The notes under the pieces were generated by a model, which was given only the letters and a program-made list of their open reading frames with translations, had not been told where the DNA came from and ran no database searches. 64,000 nucleotides of DNA, from NCBI GenBank assembly GCA_029378245.1, contig JARKIF010000035.1, positions 372,001 through 436,000 of the forward strand. Reading direction: 5' to 3'. The DNA comes from Roridomyces roridus. Taxonomy: Eukaryota; Basidiomycota; Agaricomycetes; Agaricales; Mycenaceae. Within the stretch, counting starts at the first letter, position 1, and every line of letters begins with the position of its first letter. The position numbers and the translations under genes were made by a program. Positions 54,890 to 64,000 of this stretch are shown piece after piece.

Positions 54890-55163
54890 ATAGAGGGGAA
54901 TCACCTCTCTTATCGGTATTCCTGGACTTTGCACTATAGTAGCATCTCTGTAACATCATGTATAACAGTATACAACACCAAACTCTACGTGAATAGTCAA
55001 GCCTAAAGTACGAAGTCCCCACGTCCAAGCGTAACTAGTACATACTACGAAACATCCGAACGACCACCGACACCCGCACCCGTAACACCATTCAAGCAGT
55101 GATCTAAATAAATCACATCCCACATCAAAATCGGGCTAGTCGAGAATCCAGAGAGCTTACCAG

Positions 55164-57042
55164 CTATAGGACTCCAAGCACCGTCAACGCACCCACAACC
55201 TTGCCTAGCAGCGTCTCCACCTCGGCCAACTTCCGCGGCGCCTCGAAATCCACGTTGAATTGGTGATCGTATAGGAGTCGGCGTTCGGCGATGAGGAATG
55301 TGGCGAGTGTCGTGTATATGGGCTGGGCATCCAACATGAATTAGGTCTTGGTAAACCAAGAGGAGGAGGAGGAGGAGCTTACAGCGAATATCGGATCACG
55401 GTCCTCCAAACCACCTTGAACTCCTTCAATACCGGCGGCGATTCGGTGCGCCGCTGCAAAGGCATTATGCTGGGACTCTGCCGAAGTCCAGGTATACCGC
55501 GCGTGGAGCCGCAGGATGGCTAGATCCGTGAATGCGTGAGTTAACAGCAGTATAATGGAAGAGTGTGAAGATGAGGCGTCCAGCGCGGGTAAGGAGATTT
55601 GGAAGTTGAATAATCGGGAATCGAGCGAGGCGAAGGCCATAGGATCGGGAAAACCTGGGAATGGCGTCAACAATTCGGTTACTCAGTGGGAATACAATCC
55701 CGCACCCGCAGAGGAGAGAGCTACGGCCCTCTCGAACAGGATGGTCGATTTTGCCAAAAGGTGTAGATCAGGTGGTGTGTCTGGATTCAGAAACCCCGGT
55801 GTACCCACATCCGACCAGTGATTCGAGATGAGAGAAGGCCCACCGTCCGCGAGTACCCAATAATTGTTCAAGATCACCACCGCCCAAAATGCTTTTGCGC
55901 CGACATCCGATGAAACCTCCCCCAAGCCGACAGAGGCGGAGGAGGCCGACAGCGGGAAGGCAGGGTACTCGACGCGTTCAGCACTGCTCCGCGCCGGTAA
56001 TTCGTGAAGCCGAGTGCCGAGAGCGAGAGAGGTGGCGGCCGCACAACGATACCTCCCCTGTTCACAACTCCCCTCGCGGAGGTGGTAAAACGAGAGAAGG
56101 ATCTCGGCTTGCGTGAGTGCGAGCGTCCGTGCGTGTGCTGGGCGCCCTCCAACTCCAGAGAGTTCTCTGGGAAGACTGTGAATCGCCGATTGGAGGAAGT
56201 ATGCCGTGTAGTCGATATCGCCGTCGGAATGTTCGGAGCGTGAGAGGATGGCACCCCACAGACACACGGCGTTGAGCAGCGCCGCGGATGTCGATGAGGA
56301 GGCTGAACCTGCAGAGTGGACCGAATCCCTGAATTCTCGGTGGTCCAAGAAAAAATAGACCGACGGGCAGAAGTGTTTGAAGAAGCTGTCCAACCTGGGA
56401 ACGGAGCGAGTCAGTGTCCGATGGCTGTGACTACAGAGGCAATGCTGACAAATCGAGAATGAATTCTGTCGACGGTTCCTGGTAAAAGGAAGAGAAATTA
56501 GAGGGAAATTGGCTACGAGGTCAACGGAAGTCATACCTCGTCGAGAGAGCTGGAAGAGTCGAGCGGTGACGAGGTCCCTAAATAAACACCCCATGGCTCA
56601 ACAAACCCACGAAAGGTGGTTCAATAGGGCTCGACTCACCACTAGATCCCTGTCCCGACGCAGGGTACGGGGGCGCGAGGTAAACCTTCGAGAAATCAGG
56701 AACCTGAGCCTCCAACTCATCTATCCTCTCCTTCAGCCGCCCGATCGTTGCCAGCATTTGTGCAGGCGTTTCGTGCGAGTGGGGTACGTGAAGTGGGATG
56801 TAATCGCAGGGGGCCATGGATCGAGGAGGACGGAGTACGCATTGGTCGCAGGTAGGCCGAGCGCCGTCGCATTTCTACGGAAGGTATGTGTGCCGTCAGC
56901 AACAAGGATTCTGCGATGTGACGGAAGTTCATACGATTTTTCGCCGCCTACAAACAGATAGGTCAGTGCGAGGACTCATTCGTAGTCATTCCCACACACA
57001 CCTGCAATTGGTACAAGACTTGATCTTGCGACTGGGGAGCAT
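55164..57042 (-). CDS. Zn2Cys6 fungal-specific transcription factor
   Basis: ATG 57042-57040 begins 'MLPSRKIKSCTNC'. Introns at 57001 and just after 'RRRKI' splice to 'KCDGARPTCDQCVLRPPRSM', giving a complete zinc binuclear cluster. The linker and coiled coil 'ETPAQMLATIGRLKERIDEL' follow, then the fungal-specific middle homology region with 'LNAVCLWGAILSR', 'LTQAEILLSFYHLREGSCEQ', 'GRYRCAAATSLALGTRLHEL' and 'AFWAVVILNNYWVLADG'. An apparent in-frame stop after 'LYSH' disappears when the 51-nt intron GTGCGG...CCCAG is removed ('SSAG' joins 'FPDPMAFASLDS'). The last exon ends 'VVGALTVLGVL', stop 55166-55164. It is a nuclear DNA-binding regulator of unknown targets, with at least six introns; I see no damage. 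Confidence 0.85.
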
Positions 57043-57426
57043 AGATTAGAACAATGCACCCAGGTTTAAGTATCATGAGGGACCCATTGCTATTCGCGGT
57101 GGGCGCGGGGATCTTTCTCCACGAACCTCGTTGAACATAAACCCAACATGCAGCGCCCATTGCAACAGCCTCCCGCAATCATACACACCCGCGTGGCCCC
57201 AAGGTTCGAGGGTGGCCGGGATCTCCGGGCGTTGAGTGGGGCTGCCGATGTGGGCGGGGCGGCCGGTCTTGAATTGCATCCGTTGGAGAGGTAAAGAAAA
57301 CTTGAGCGATAGCGAGATGAATTTCAGAATAGTGTTGCACCGGGGACGTATCTGGCGGTGTTCAATGACATGAGGAACGCGTATGAGCAGGAATAGACTA
57401 CTTGCATTGCTGCGAGTCATGAATGT

Positions 57427-58558
57427 TTAGCTAAACATGCCAAAGATCGGCGACTTTCCAGGGACCGGTCTCCGTCCATCTCGTAGGAGACGCGGTGAGT
57501 GGTGTGTGAGTGATATTGGAGCTTCGAAAAATAAATGTGCGCCACCCGCTGTTCGGCATGGAGCGGTACTTGAACTGAGAATGAAAGAATTCAGCTGGAA
57601 CACAAAAATCAAAAATGCAGTCCGCGTAAATGGAATCCACACGGAACAGTAGGGAGATGCAGTGCACTCGGTGCCTGGCGAACGATGAGCGCATGCGTTG
57701 GCGGAGTTTGAAGTTTGAAGTTTCACCAACCAGAGCAGGCGTCGGAAGTCCGTACTGAGCGAAATTGAGACTTCAACACGTCCACCGGCCGCTGTTGGCA
57801 TGAAGCGACCCTGGAAGCGGGAAAGGTCCCCGTTGAACGTGGAGGGCCCAGATCGAAGCATCTGAATTGAATCCACATGAACGAGGACGATGCGGTGCTT
57901 CAAGTGCTTTGCAAATGATGCGTGCAGGCCCCTGGTCCCCGAACACGATTGAACAGCCGGATACTCCTGACCGTCCATCTCTTACCTCAAGCGTAAGTAG
58001 CTCAAGGGTCGGGTGGGAAGGATGAACTCGGTGGCGTTGCGCTGCCTCCGTGATGGTGGGTTGAAGATGGTCTTGGCTTGAAGATCCAATCCCAATCAGC
58101 GACAGACAAGAAGCGGCGGGGGAGTTCTTACCGGAGTGCAATATGGTGGCGGTTCCAGGATTATCGACTGGAGTCCACGTCGGGAGCCACTTGGCTACAA
58201 CAAAAGACAGAAGCGCGGCCCAGCAATTGCACCGATCCGTGGTTCGAGGACGCTCCATAGCCTCCTCCACTTGCCGAGAAAGTGGGAATAAAGTGGGAAG
58301 TACATGTGCAAAGCCACAATTGCCTTGCCGAATCCAGAGGAGTGTCGGGATCGTGGGCGTAGGAGCGATGTCACCGAGGGTTGGCCGAAGAGGGCAGTGG
58401 CCTCGGGAGTCGGAAGGAGAGAGGAAGCGATGGTGGGACCGAAGCACTGCCTTCTGTGTGCAGTTATGTATCCATCGTGCCGGTGTGGCTCCGGCTTGTT
58501 CCGTCGGATGGGTTGATGCCAAGCCTGATCCGTTGATGTGAATTGGAGCCCTTTTCAA
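57427..58558 (-). CDS. Coding-like stretch, possibly an F-box/LRR remnant
   Basis: Minus-strand frames contain 'NCWAALLSFVVAKWLPTWTP' and 'HPTLELLTLEVRDG', which faintly resemble the F-box and LRR parts of basidiomycete F-box proteins. The left part holds two diverged copies of about 250 bp with 'SFAKHLKHRIVLVHVDSIQM' and 'SFARHRVHCISLLFRVDSIY'. The frames overlap and change several times and no start is convincing. If once a gene, it is badly decayed; it could also be fortuitous. Confidence 0.25.
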
Positions 58559-58730
58559 TGTTTCAGGGGAATTGAGACAAGGTCATTTATTTCTGTGGCT
58601 CCCGTGGCGGCGTGACGTACAGGCTCTGAATGCCACGCCCCTGATTTACAGCTGCGCAATAAAACTGCGCAGAAGCTGTCGATGATGCATGTGACAGCAT
58701 GTCAGTAACTCAGTTTCACCCGTCACGAAG

Positions 58731-58737
58731 TATATAA
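58731..58737 (+). promoter_or_regulatory. TATA box of the 7-TM gene
   Basis: TATATAA 38 bp before the ATG at 58775. Confidence 0.65.
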
Positions 58738-58774
58738 CCCTGGGCGGGTCTGACACTCCTCTTCTTCCACCACC

Positions 58775-59904
58775 ATGTCAAAATTCAATGGCGAGGCCGG
58801 CGCTGCCCTCGTCTTCCTCATATTGGTGTGTTCTGGAGCCTCACACTCTCACTCATCGCTCACCACTTGACAGTACCTGTTCATCTTCTCATGGATGCTC
58901 TTCGCGTACTTTACTCACCGCCTCAAATGGCGCTCACGATGGTCATTCTTGCTCTTCCACGTAACCATCCGTGTCGCCTCCCAGGGCTGCGGTATCGGCT
59001 TCGGTATCCTCGGCTTCAAGAACCTCAGCCTCTTCCTCGCCTTCCTCATCCTCGGGGCGGAAGGCTACTTCTCCCTCGTCCTCTGCACATTCCGCTTCAT
59101 CATCTCCTGGCACCAACACAACTTTCCCTCGGGCACCTCATGGCTAGAGCCGCGGCGCGAGGCGATGAAGGCCATGAGCAAAAGAGATCAATGGCGGCGC
59201 ACTCTAACGTTCCTCCTCCTCGGCCCATTTGCACTCATCTTGTACCCCGACAACGCGATGGGGGCCTTCCATCTCGTCCTCGTACTCGCAAACACCGCCA
59301 TCATCGTTGGTGGATCTTTCCTCGCCGGCGCCAACCCACCCACGCAGCACGCGCTGGACGTCTCCCGCGCAGCGCGAACCGCTGGACAAGGCGTGTTCCT
59401 CGCGTGTAACTTGCTCTTGCTCGTCGTCATTCTGGCTACGATCCGACAAGATCACCGGATGCGTGCGGAGAAAGGGGAGCGTGGCACACATCCGACGCTC
59501 ATACTCCTGTCGGTGGCTTGGATCCCGCTCATCGTGCGAGGCATATTCGGGGTGTTGCAGGCTGTGGATTATTCGTTGTCGTATTATAATCGTACGTCTC
59601 TTCCCTCCTCTCCACCCTCGACATCGCTGATAGATGTATAGCGGCTAATTACGACGCGAACGGATTTACGCCGCGCTTCACGGCGATCGAATATGTGTTG
59701 GGCGTTATGACCGAGTGGCTTGCGTGCGTGTTTCTCTCTCTTCATTCCCTGGACTTTGAAGTTTACTAACGAGGTCCACACGGTAGATGCGCGCTCTTGA
59801 ACGCAACGTACTATACCTCTCGGCACGATCCCAAGAAACCCACGGTGGCGAGTGCTGCGGCTGCGGAGAAGGAGAAGAGTGAGAGGTCGGAAGCGCAGCC
59901 GTAG
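58775..59904 (+). CDS. Seven-transmembrane fungal protein
   Basis: ATG 58775 starts 'MSKFNGEAGAALVFLIL'. Introns 58826-58873, 59592-59641 and 59724-59786 all have GT-AG ends and keep phase. Seven hydrophobic segments are visible, around 'YLFIFSWMLFAYF', 'WSFLLFHVTIRVASQGCGIG', 'LFLAFLILGAEGYFSLVLCT', 'LTFLLLGPFALILYP', 'FHLVLVLANTAIIVGGSFLA', 'GVFLACNLLLLVVILATI' and 'LILLSVAWIPLIVRGIFGVL'. A loop 'NYDANGFTPRFTAIEY' and a charged C-tail ending 'EKEKSERSEAQP' follow, stop 59902-59904. The layout recalls fungal 7-TM families such as DUF7702 or RTA1-like proteins; I cannot choose between them. It is a membrane protein of unknown ligand or substrate and appears intact. Confidence 0.75.
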
Positions 59905-61225
59905 ATGTCGTTGCAGATGATACCCCCGCAAAATTCGCTCAACACGGCACATGCCTTTGTTCTTGATGATTTTCACGCCTTGTACTTCAGTAAATGTTAA
60001 TATGTAGCGCACAATGTCCAGCACGTTTCTCCAGTTTCGACTCAGGGTAATCACGGTAAGCGGTGAACGCTCGTGTGGGATAGTGTCGACTCGGGCGGGG
60101 CCGCTGTCTCATGACCAACAGCGGAAAGATCGTATTGGCGAAGCTTCTGCGCGCAGCGCGCAGTGCGCAGTCTGGACTTTTTTTAAAAAATCCCAGGAGC
60201 CATTCCACATGCATATGTGACACTGAGAAGCGGACCAAGCGGTACCCGGGAGGCATTTTCGCTACGGGCCTGGCATACAGATCTTGCTCTGATGCCCGTC
60301 ATGAGATTTTGGAAGACGCCGTTGGATTTTCGGATCACTCTTGGAAGGGAAAAAGGCGGAAAGAAAGGCGAGCAATTGTCCCTGGATGGATTCGAACCAT
60401 CGGCTGCTTGCACATGGGCATGGGCACATCAACAACTTGGCGTGAATGAGGTGGATTTCAGACCCGCATTGAGCCCTTACTATCAGTACAACCAGTACTG
60501 CTGAGTTGTGTGATTTCTCGCTCGGAGTCAATTACCCCGGGCACAATAGACAATGATTTTCCGAATGAGACGTATGCCAACTGAGTCGTCTGTTTTGTCG
60601 ATGAATATCACTTGCTGGTACCGCCCGTCGCGCCTCCCGATGCACCTCTTGGCCCGTTTAAAACAGGCTGAGCTGAGCGGTGACGATATCGTAAGTGGTG
60701 TGTCGCCTGAAGACTTCACATTAGAATTCTCACCTCCACCTTGGGTATTACCTCCACCAGTGACTTTACCCATAGATGTTGCGCTGTGCCTGCGAGTAGA
60801 GCCCTGGCAGGTGCTGTCAACGGGGAACACTAGATGGTGGCGGATATGGTACCCGATTCTTTTTGCTTCGTTTCGGTCGGACTGGTGCTCCGCAAAATGG
60901 ATTGCAGCAAGTGGCAGGTGGTAGCGTTGGCGAGGGCGTCTTTTATACCTGAAGTGGGAATGCCCGATTTAATACCAACGCCATCTAGAACCCGTCCACA
61001 GCTCTTGAGGCGGCAACGAGGCTGCTGAATGCCATACTTGGCATGGTCCGTTTACAGCTTCCAGTGCTGTGGTACCATAGTTATACCGTCCGCATGGAGA
61101 GCTGTTGAACCATCCTGTGCGTGCGACAATAATGCGGATGATTCCCAGCGTATAAATCTGGTCAAGCATCCCGCCAAAATCGGGAACAGGCAAGAGAGGG
61201 CGACCCAGGCGAATCTCCACTAATT
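59905..61225. other. Intergenic stretch with a T-arm-like motif
   Basis: No gene is assured. At about 60381-60397 (minus strand) GATGGTTCGAATCCATC forms a T-arm-like hairpin without the rest of a tRNA. A minus-strand frame at 60528-60830 contains a short Gly/Asn-rich patch but no start or splice support. Confidence 0.35.
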
Positions 61226-61228
61226 ATC

Positions 61229-63749
61229 ATGAGCCCTCACCAAGCTGACGAAACAGATGTGAAAATTGATACTGTGGCCCTGGTACCGGTATCATGTCCA
61301 GTGGCTGGTATAAAAACGTCTCCCAGCGGTGATTCGAGAACATCTTGCCCGCCCCTGACTGTCAGATTCGACACAAGGCATCTAATCCCCGCAGTACCCA
61401 AGATGAAGTACAGCATGGACTGGAGTCAGACGACGTTCAGGAATGTGACGGTGGGGTTAAAACCCACCGAGTCCGTGCTAGACGAGCCCACGAACCAACA
61501 ATGACCACCAACCCAGTGACACCTCCCAGAGCAAGCGGAGAAGACGCGGCGTCTGTAGTGTCCGGTGATACCACCAAGGCATCTTCCGAAGCGGCGCGTT
61601 CTGAAGCAACCATTTGCCCGAGGTTAATACCTATCGCTCCGCAAGCCTTCGAAAGATACATTCGGCAGAGGAGAATGTGCGTTACACCTCGAGCTGATCG
61701 CAGGGCGAAGTAAACATTCCTTAGTGTCAAGCGGAAAACGGAGTACATGGTCCCGCCGCTGACACGGTCATTCTCTCGGTGAATTCCTCGTTGCCATGTA
61801 GAGTGATTCTCATTACCTCGTGGGCAGGCCGGCACCGTTAGAGTGGGCTCCGCATCATCACCCAGAGGGAGGTTTATATTTCCTGCACGAACAACGCGTG
61901 AGTAAACCCTGATCCACTGTTTGATTTTGATGACTTTTACAGCGTATTCTCACGGACGCTTATCTCTACGAAGCACTGTCCATCGCTTCCATTACCTCCG
62001 CGGTCGAGCACATTTTGTCCAGAGCGGGTGTACTGGATCTCCTCAGTGGCAACTGTGATATCGACCTCGTCCTTGATCTGCGCCAGCCTAATGAGGTTGG
62101 TTACTATTTCGTGGACCACTCGGCCCGTACGATCTTCTGGCTGGATGTTTTCAACATGAATGCCCTTGAGGGCTGGCAGATGGTGGACGGCATCGAAGAG
62201 GAGTCGCATGTTAGTAGGTGAAACTCACTTCCTCAAACGTTTTGTATCCTGAAGTGCATGTTTGAAGAGCTGTGTCTGGAGATAGAGTATTGGTTGGGGA
62301 ACCTATTGGCAAGGTACGCATTCGCCTTGTATCATTATTGACTGGATGGCTCAATCCAATCCAGATCCTCCTCATATCTGACATCAGCACCAGGCAGCAT
62401 TGTGAATATTTCCCGGTCGCAGTTCCGGCATCTCCCGCTTTGGTCCAAGTCCTATGCGATATGATTGTCTTTGGGATTGGCGGTAAGTGATTCAGTTGAT
62501 TCACCACCCATTCACGATCCCCTCAGATACCATGACCTCACCAACGACAACCCAATCATTTTCAAACGAGTACCTGTTCCGGATGCTCAACGTTGCCAAG
62601 GAACTGGTGTTCCACGAGGGACTGTCCAGCAATGGTGACTTTGGACCCAACATGATGCATGGCTCTGTCTTTGTACTTAGTAAGTTCCGCAAAATCGAAG
62701 TTATTGGTCTTTACCTCAGTTCGACTACAGCTCGATTCATGAAGGAATTCAGTAAGTACAAGCCGCAAGAAAATGCAGAACTGAAATAATCCGAGGTTTT
62801 TCAGCGATTGCACGATTTTACAATTTCCATGGGGAAAGAGCAGCTCGTCTCAGTAGTGGGGACACAGTCTACGAATCAGAACCTGAAAATCCATCCCTAC
62901 TTCCCTGGGTCGCTCCGCTCCTCTTCAACTCGCCGCTCCATCACATTCGAAGGCTCCAGAAAGTCAGCACCGACAAGGTCATCAACTTCGCGTCGTGGCA
63001 GAAACTCGTAACCGACCTGCGGTCAGATTGGCAGGAACTGGTTCTCTATGTAAGTCGACCATTTTTTTTCTCAACTTCGACCGGACCTTGAGCTCACCGT
63101 CAATTGACATAGGGGACACTGGTCATCAACACCAACGTTGGATTTTTGGCGATACCTACTGGGGGCAATTCTTCGATAGGTCGAGTCGCAAGTTACGCAT
63201 CGATTTGCTTTAGCCTTGGATCTGTCATTCTTGGTAGGCAACACTCGCTCACGCCTGAACTGCATCAGAAACGATTGATTTGAAAGGGATCCGTCTGTTG
63301 CGCGAATACCGACTGCAGGATCCGAATGTTACGGATATTGGACCAGCAGTAAGCACCAGAGTTGGGACGACCTCACATGAATCGATTAATCTCACTCATA
63401 GTTTCAGAGACGCTTCTTCCGGAACCACAAAACAAAGTACGGCCTGGAACTTCTGTCCATCTATCTAGCTCTCCCATATGGCTTCATGATTTGGTCGTAA
63501 GTAATGAGCACTTCTCTTGTCCCGTGTTTGACATCAATGTCTGAAAGCATATTCACCTTTATTATGGCTTTCATCATTAGCGTTTACGAGACCAGCACCT
63601 CCACTGTCCGTGGCATCATGCTTGCCATTGTGCTGGCTGTCTGTGTGCCAATTGTTGGCTTTGCTTTGGAGAAAAAGCACCTGGCACTTTGGACGCTATT
63701 CACGGGCGTGAAAAAATCATTGCTGCTTCAAACCATGGTCATATGTTAA
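61229..63749 (+). CDS. Multi-exon agaric membrane protein with a WW-like N-terminal motif
   Basis: An exon ending 'EYMVPPLTRSFSR' joins across a GT-AG intron (61780-61828) to 'PAPLEWAPHHHPEGGLYFLH', a WW-like 'P-x2-W..H..P-G..Y' motif. After 'RILTDAYLYEAL' come 'LDLRQPNEVGYYFVDHSART' and 'IFWLDVFNMN', then helical parts 'FASWQKLVTDLRSDWQELVL', and transmembrane segments around 'FLAIPTGGNSSIGRVASYAS', 'LSIYLALPYGFMIWS' (split by an intron) and 'VRGIMLAIVLAVCVPIVGFA'. Stop 63747-63749. I know this architecture as a large family of uncharacterised agaric proteins. The exact start (61229 is one option) and some inner joins are not settled; no clear lesion was seen. Confidence 0.65.
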
Positions 63750-64000
63750 TCGCAGTGACAAGGACGAAACGAAGGAACGTGTTTAATGCTACGATGTATG
63801 CATGTAGCTAGACACGGACGAGTGCAGTCGAATTTCTCCAAGACTATCAGACCGAGGAAACTCCATCCCGTCGACATGGACGCCACATATGGTGCGAGCC
63901 TCGTTTGCAGATGCGGATTGAATATTCGCAAGCAAAGGAAAAATTGACCTATTATTTCCATTCAGAACTGAAATTTCTCCCCGAGAATATCCTCCGTCGC
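63750..64000. other. Right edge, no feature seen
   Basis: Short frames only; nothing recognisable before the window ends. Confidence 0.5.

Noticed and set aside
55672..55722. Nonsense codon in the Zn2Cys6 transcription factor
   Set aside because: A 51-nt GT-AG intron covers it and joins the frames in phase.
60360..60440. A minus-strand tRNA gene around the GGTTCGAATCC motif
   Set aside because: Only the T-arm folds; acceptor stem halves do not pair and no D-arm or anticodon arm fits.

Overview
The window is nuclear DNA of a basidiomycete fungus, most likely an agaric (Agaricomycetes, Mycena-like). I infer this from dense genes with roughly 45-60 nt GT-AG introns, TATA boxes 45-80 bp before start codons, and several families I know mainly from mushrooms: hydrophobins, F-box/LRR proteins, expanded BTB proteins, and plasmid pRiA4b ORF-3-like proteins with a MYND finger. 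No bacterial, CRISPR or rRNA feature is present.

Layout. 1-8 kb: a broken MYND-associated gene at the left edge, a hAT-type MITE, a decayed and a full pRiA4b-ORF3/MYND gene in tandem, an F-box/LRR gene, a second hAT-type MITE rich in GGGTA, and a truncated MIF4G-like copy. 8-18 kb: a small unknown gene, a glycine-rich gene built of repeated exon cassettes, an LTR-like stretch, a multi-exon agaric-specific gene, and the fuller MIF4G-like paralogue. 18.8-19.8 kb: BTB copy A. 20.4-31.6 kb: a coiled-coil gene on the minus strand, apparently split by an 8.7-kb block holding a decayed Helitron (HUH Rep, PIF1 helicase and a USP-like cysteine-protease domain) and a small secreted-type gene. 31.7-51.8 kb: a large inverted segmental duplication. 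Each arm is about 3.6 kb and carries BTB gene, small Cys-rich secreted protein and hydrophobin. The left arm has been swollen by three insertions to about 9.2 kb. The spacer holds an apparently intact BTB gene, a tandem repeat of about 245 bp and an HMG-box transcription factor. 52-54.9 kb: an intact BTB gene, an internally deleted BTB relic, and a cyanovirin-N-like secreted protein whose TATA box is separated from its ATG by a MITE. 55-63.7 kb: a Zn2Cys6 transcription factor, an unidentified coding-like stretch, a 7-TM protein and a multi-exon membrane protein.

How it works together. Nothing here forms an operon or pathway. The region reads as an accessory compartment where gene families (BTB, hydrophobin, secreted proteins) were duplicated and then cut up by DNA transposons. 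At least six insertions have legible terminal inverted repeats and target-site duplications, and some are nested. Many genes carry single-base or dinucleotide frameshifts. Some are real decay, as with lesions private to one copy; others sit in homopolymers and could be consensus errors in the assembly.
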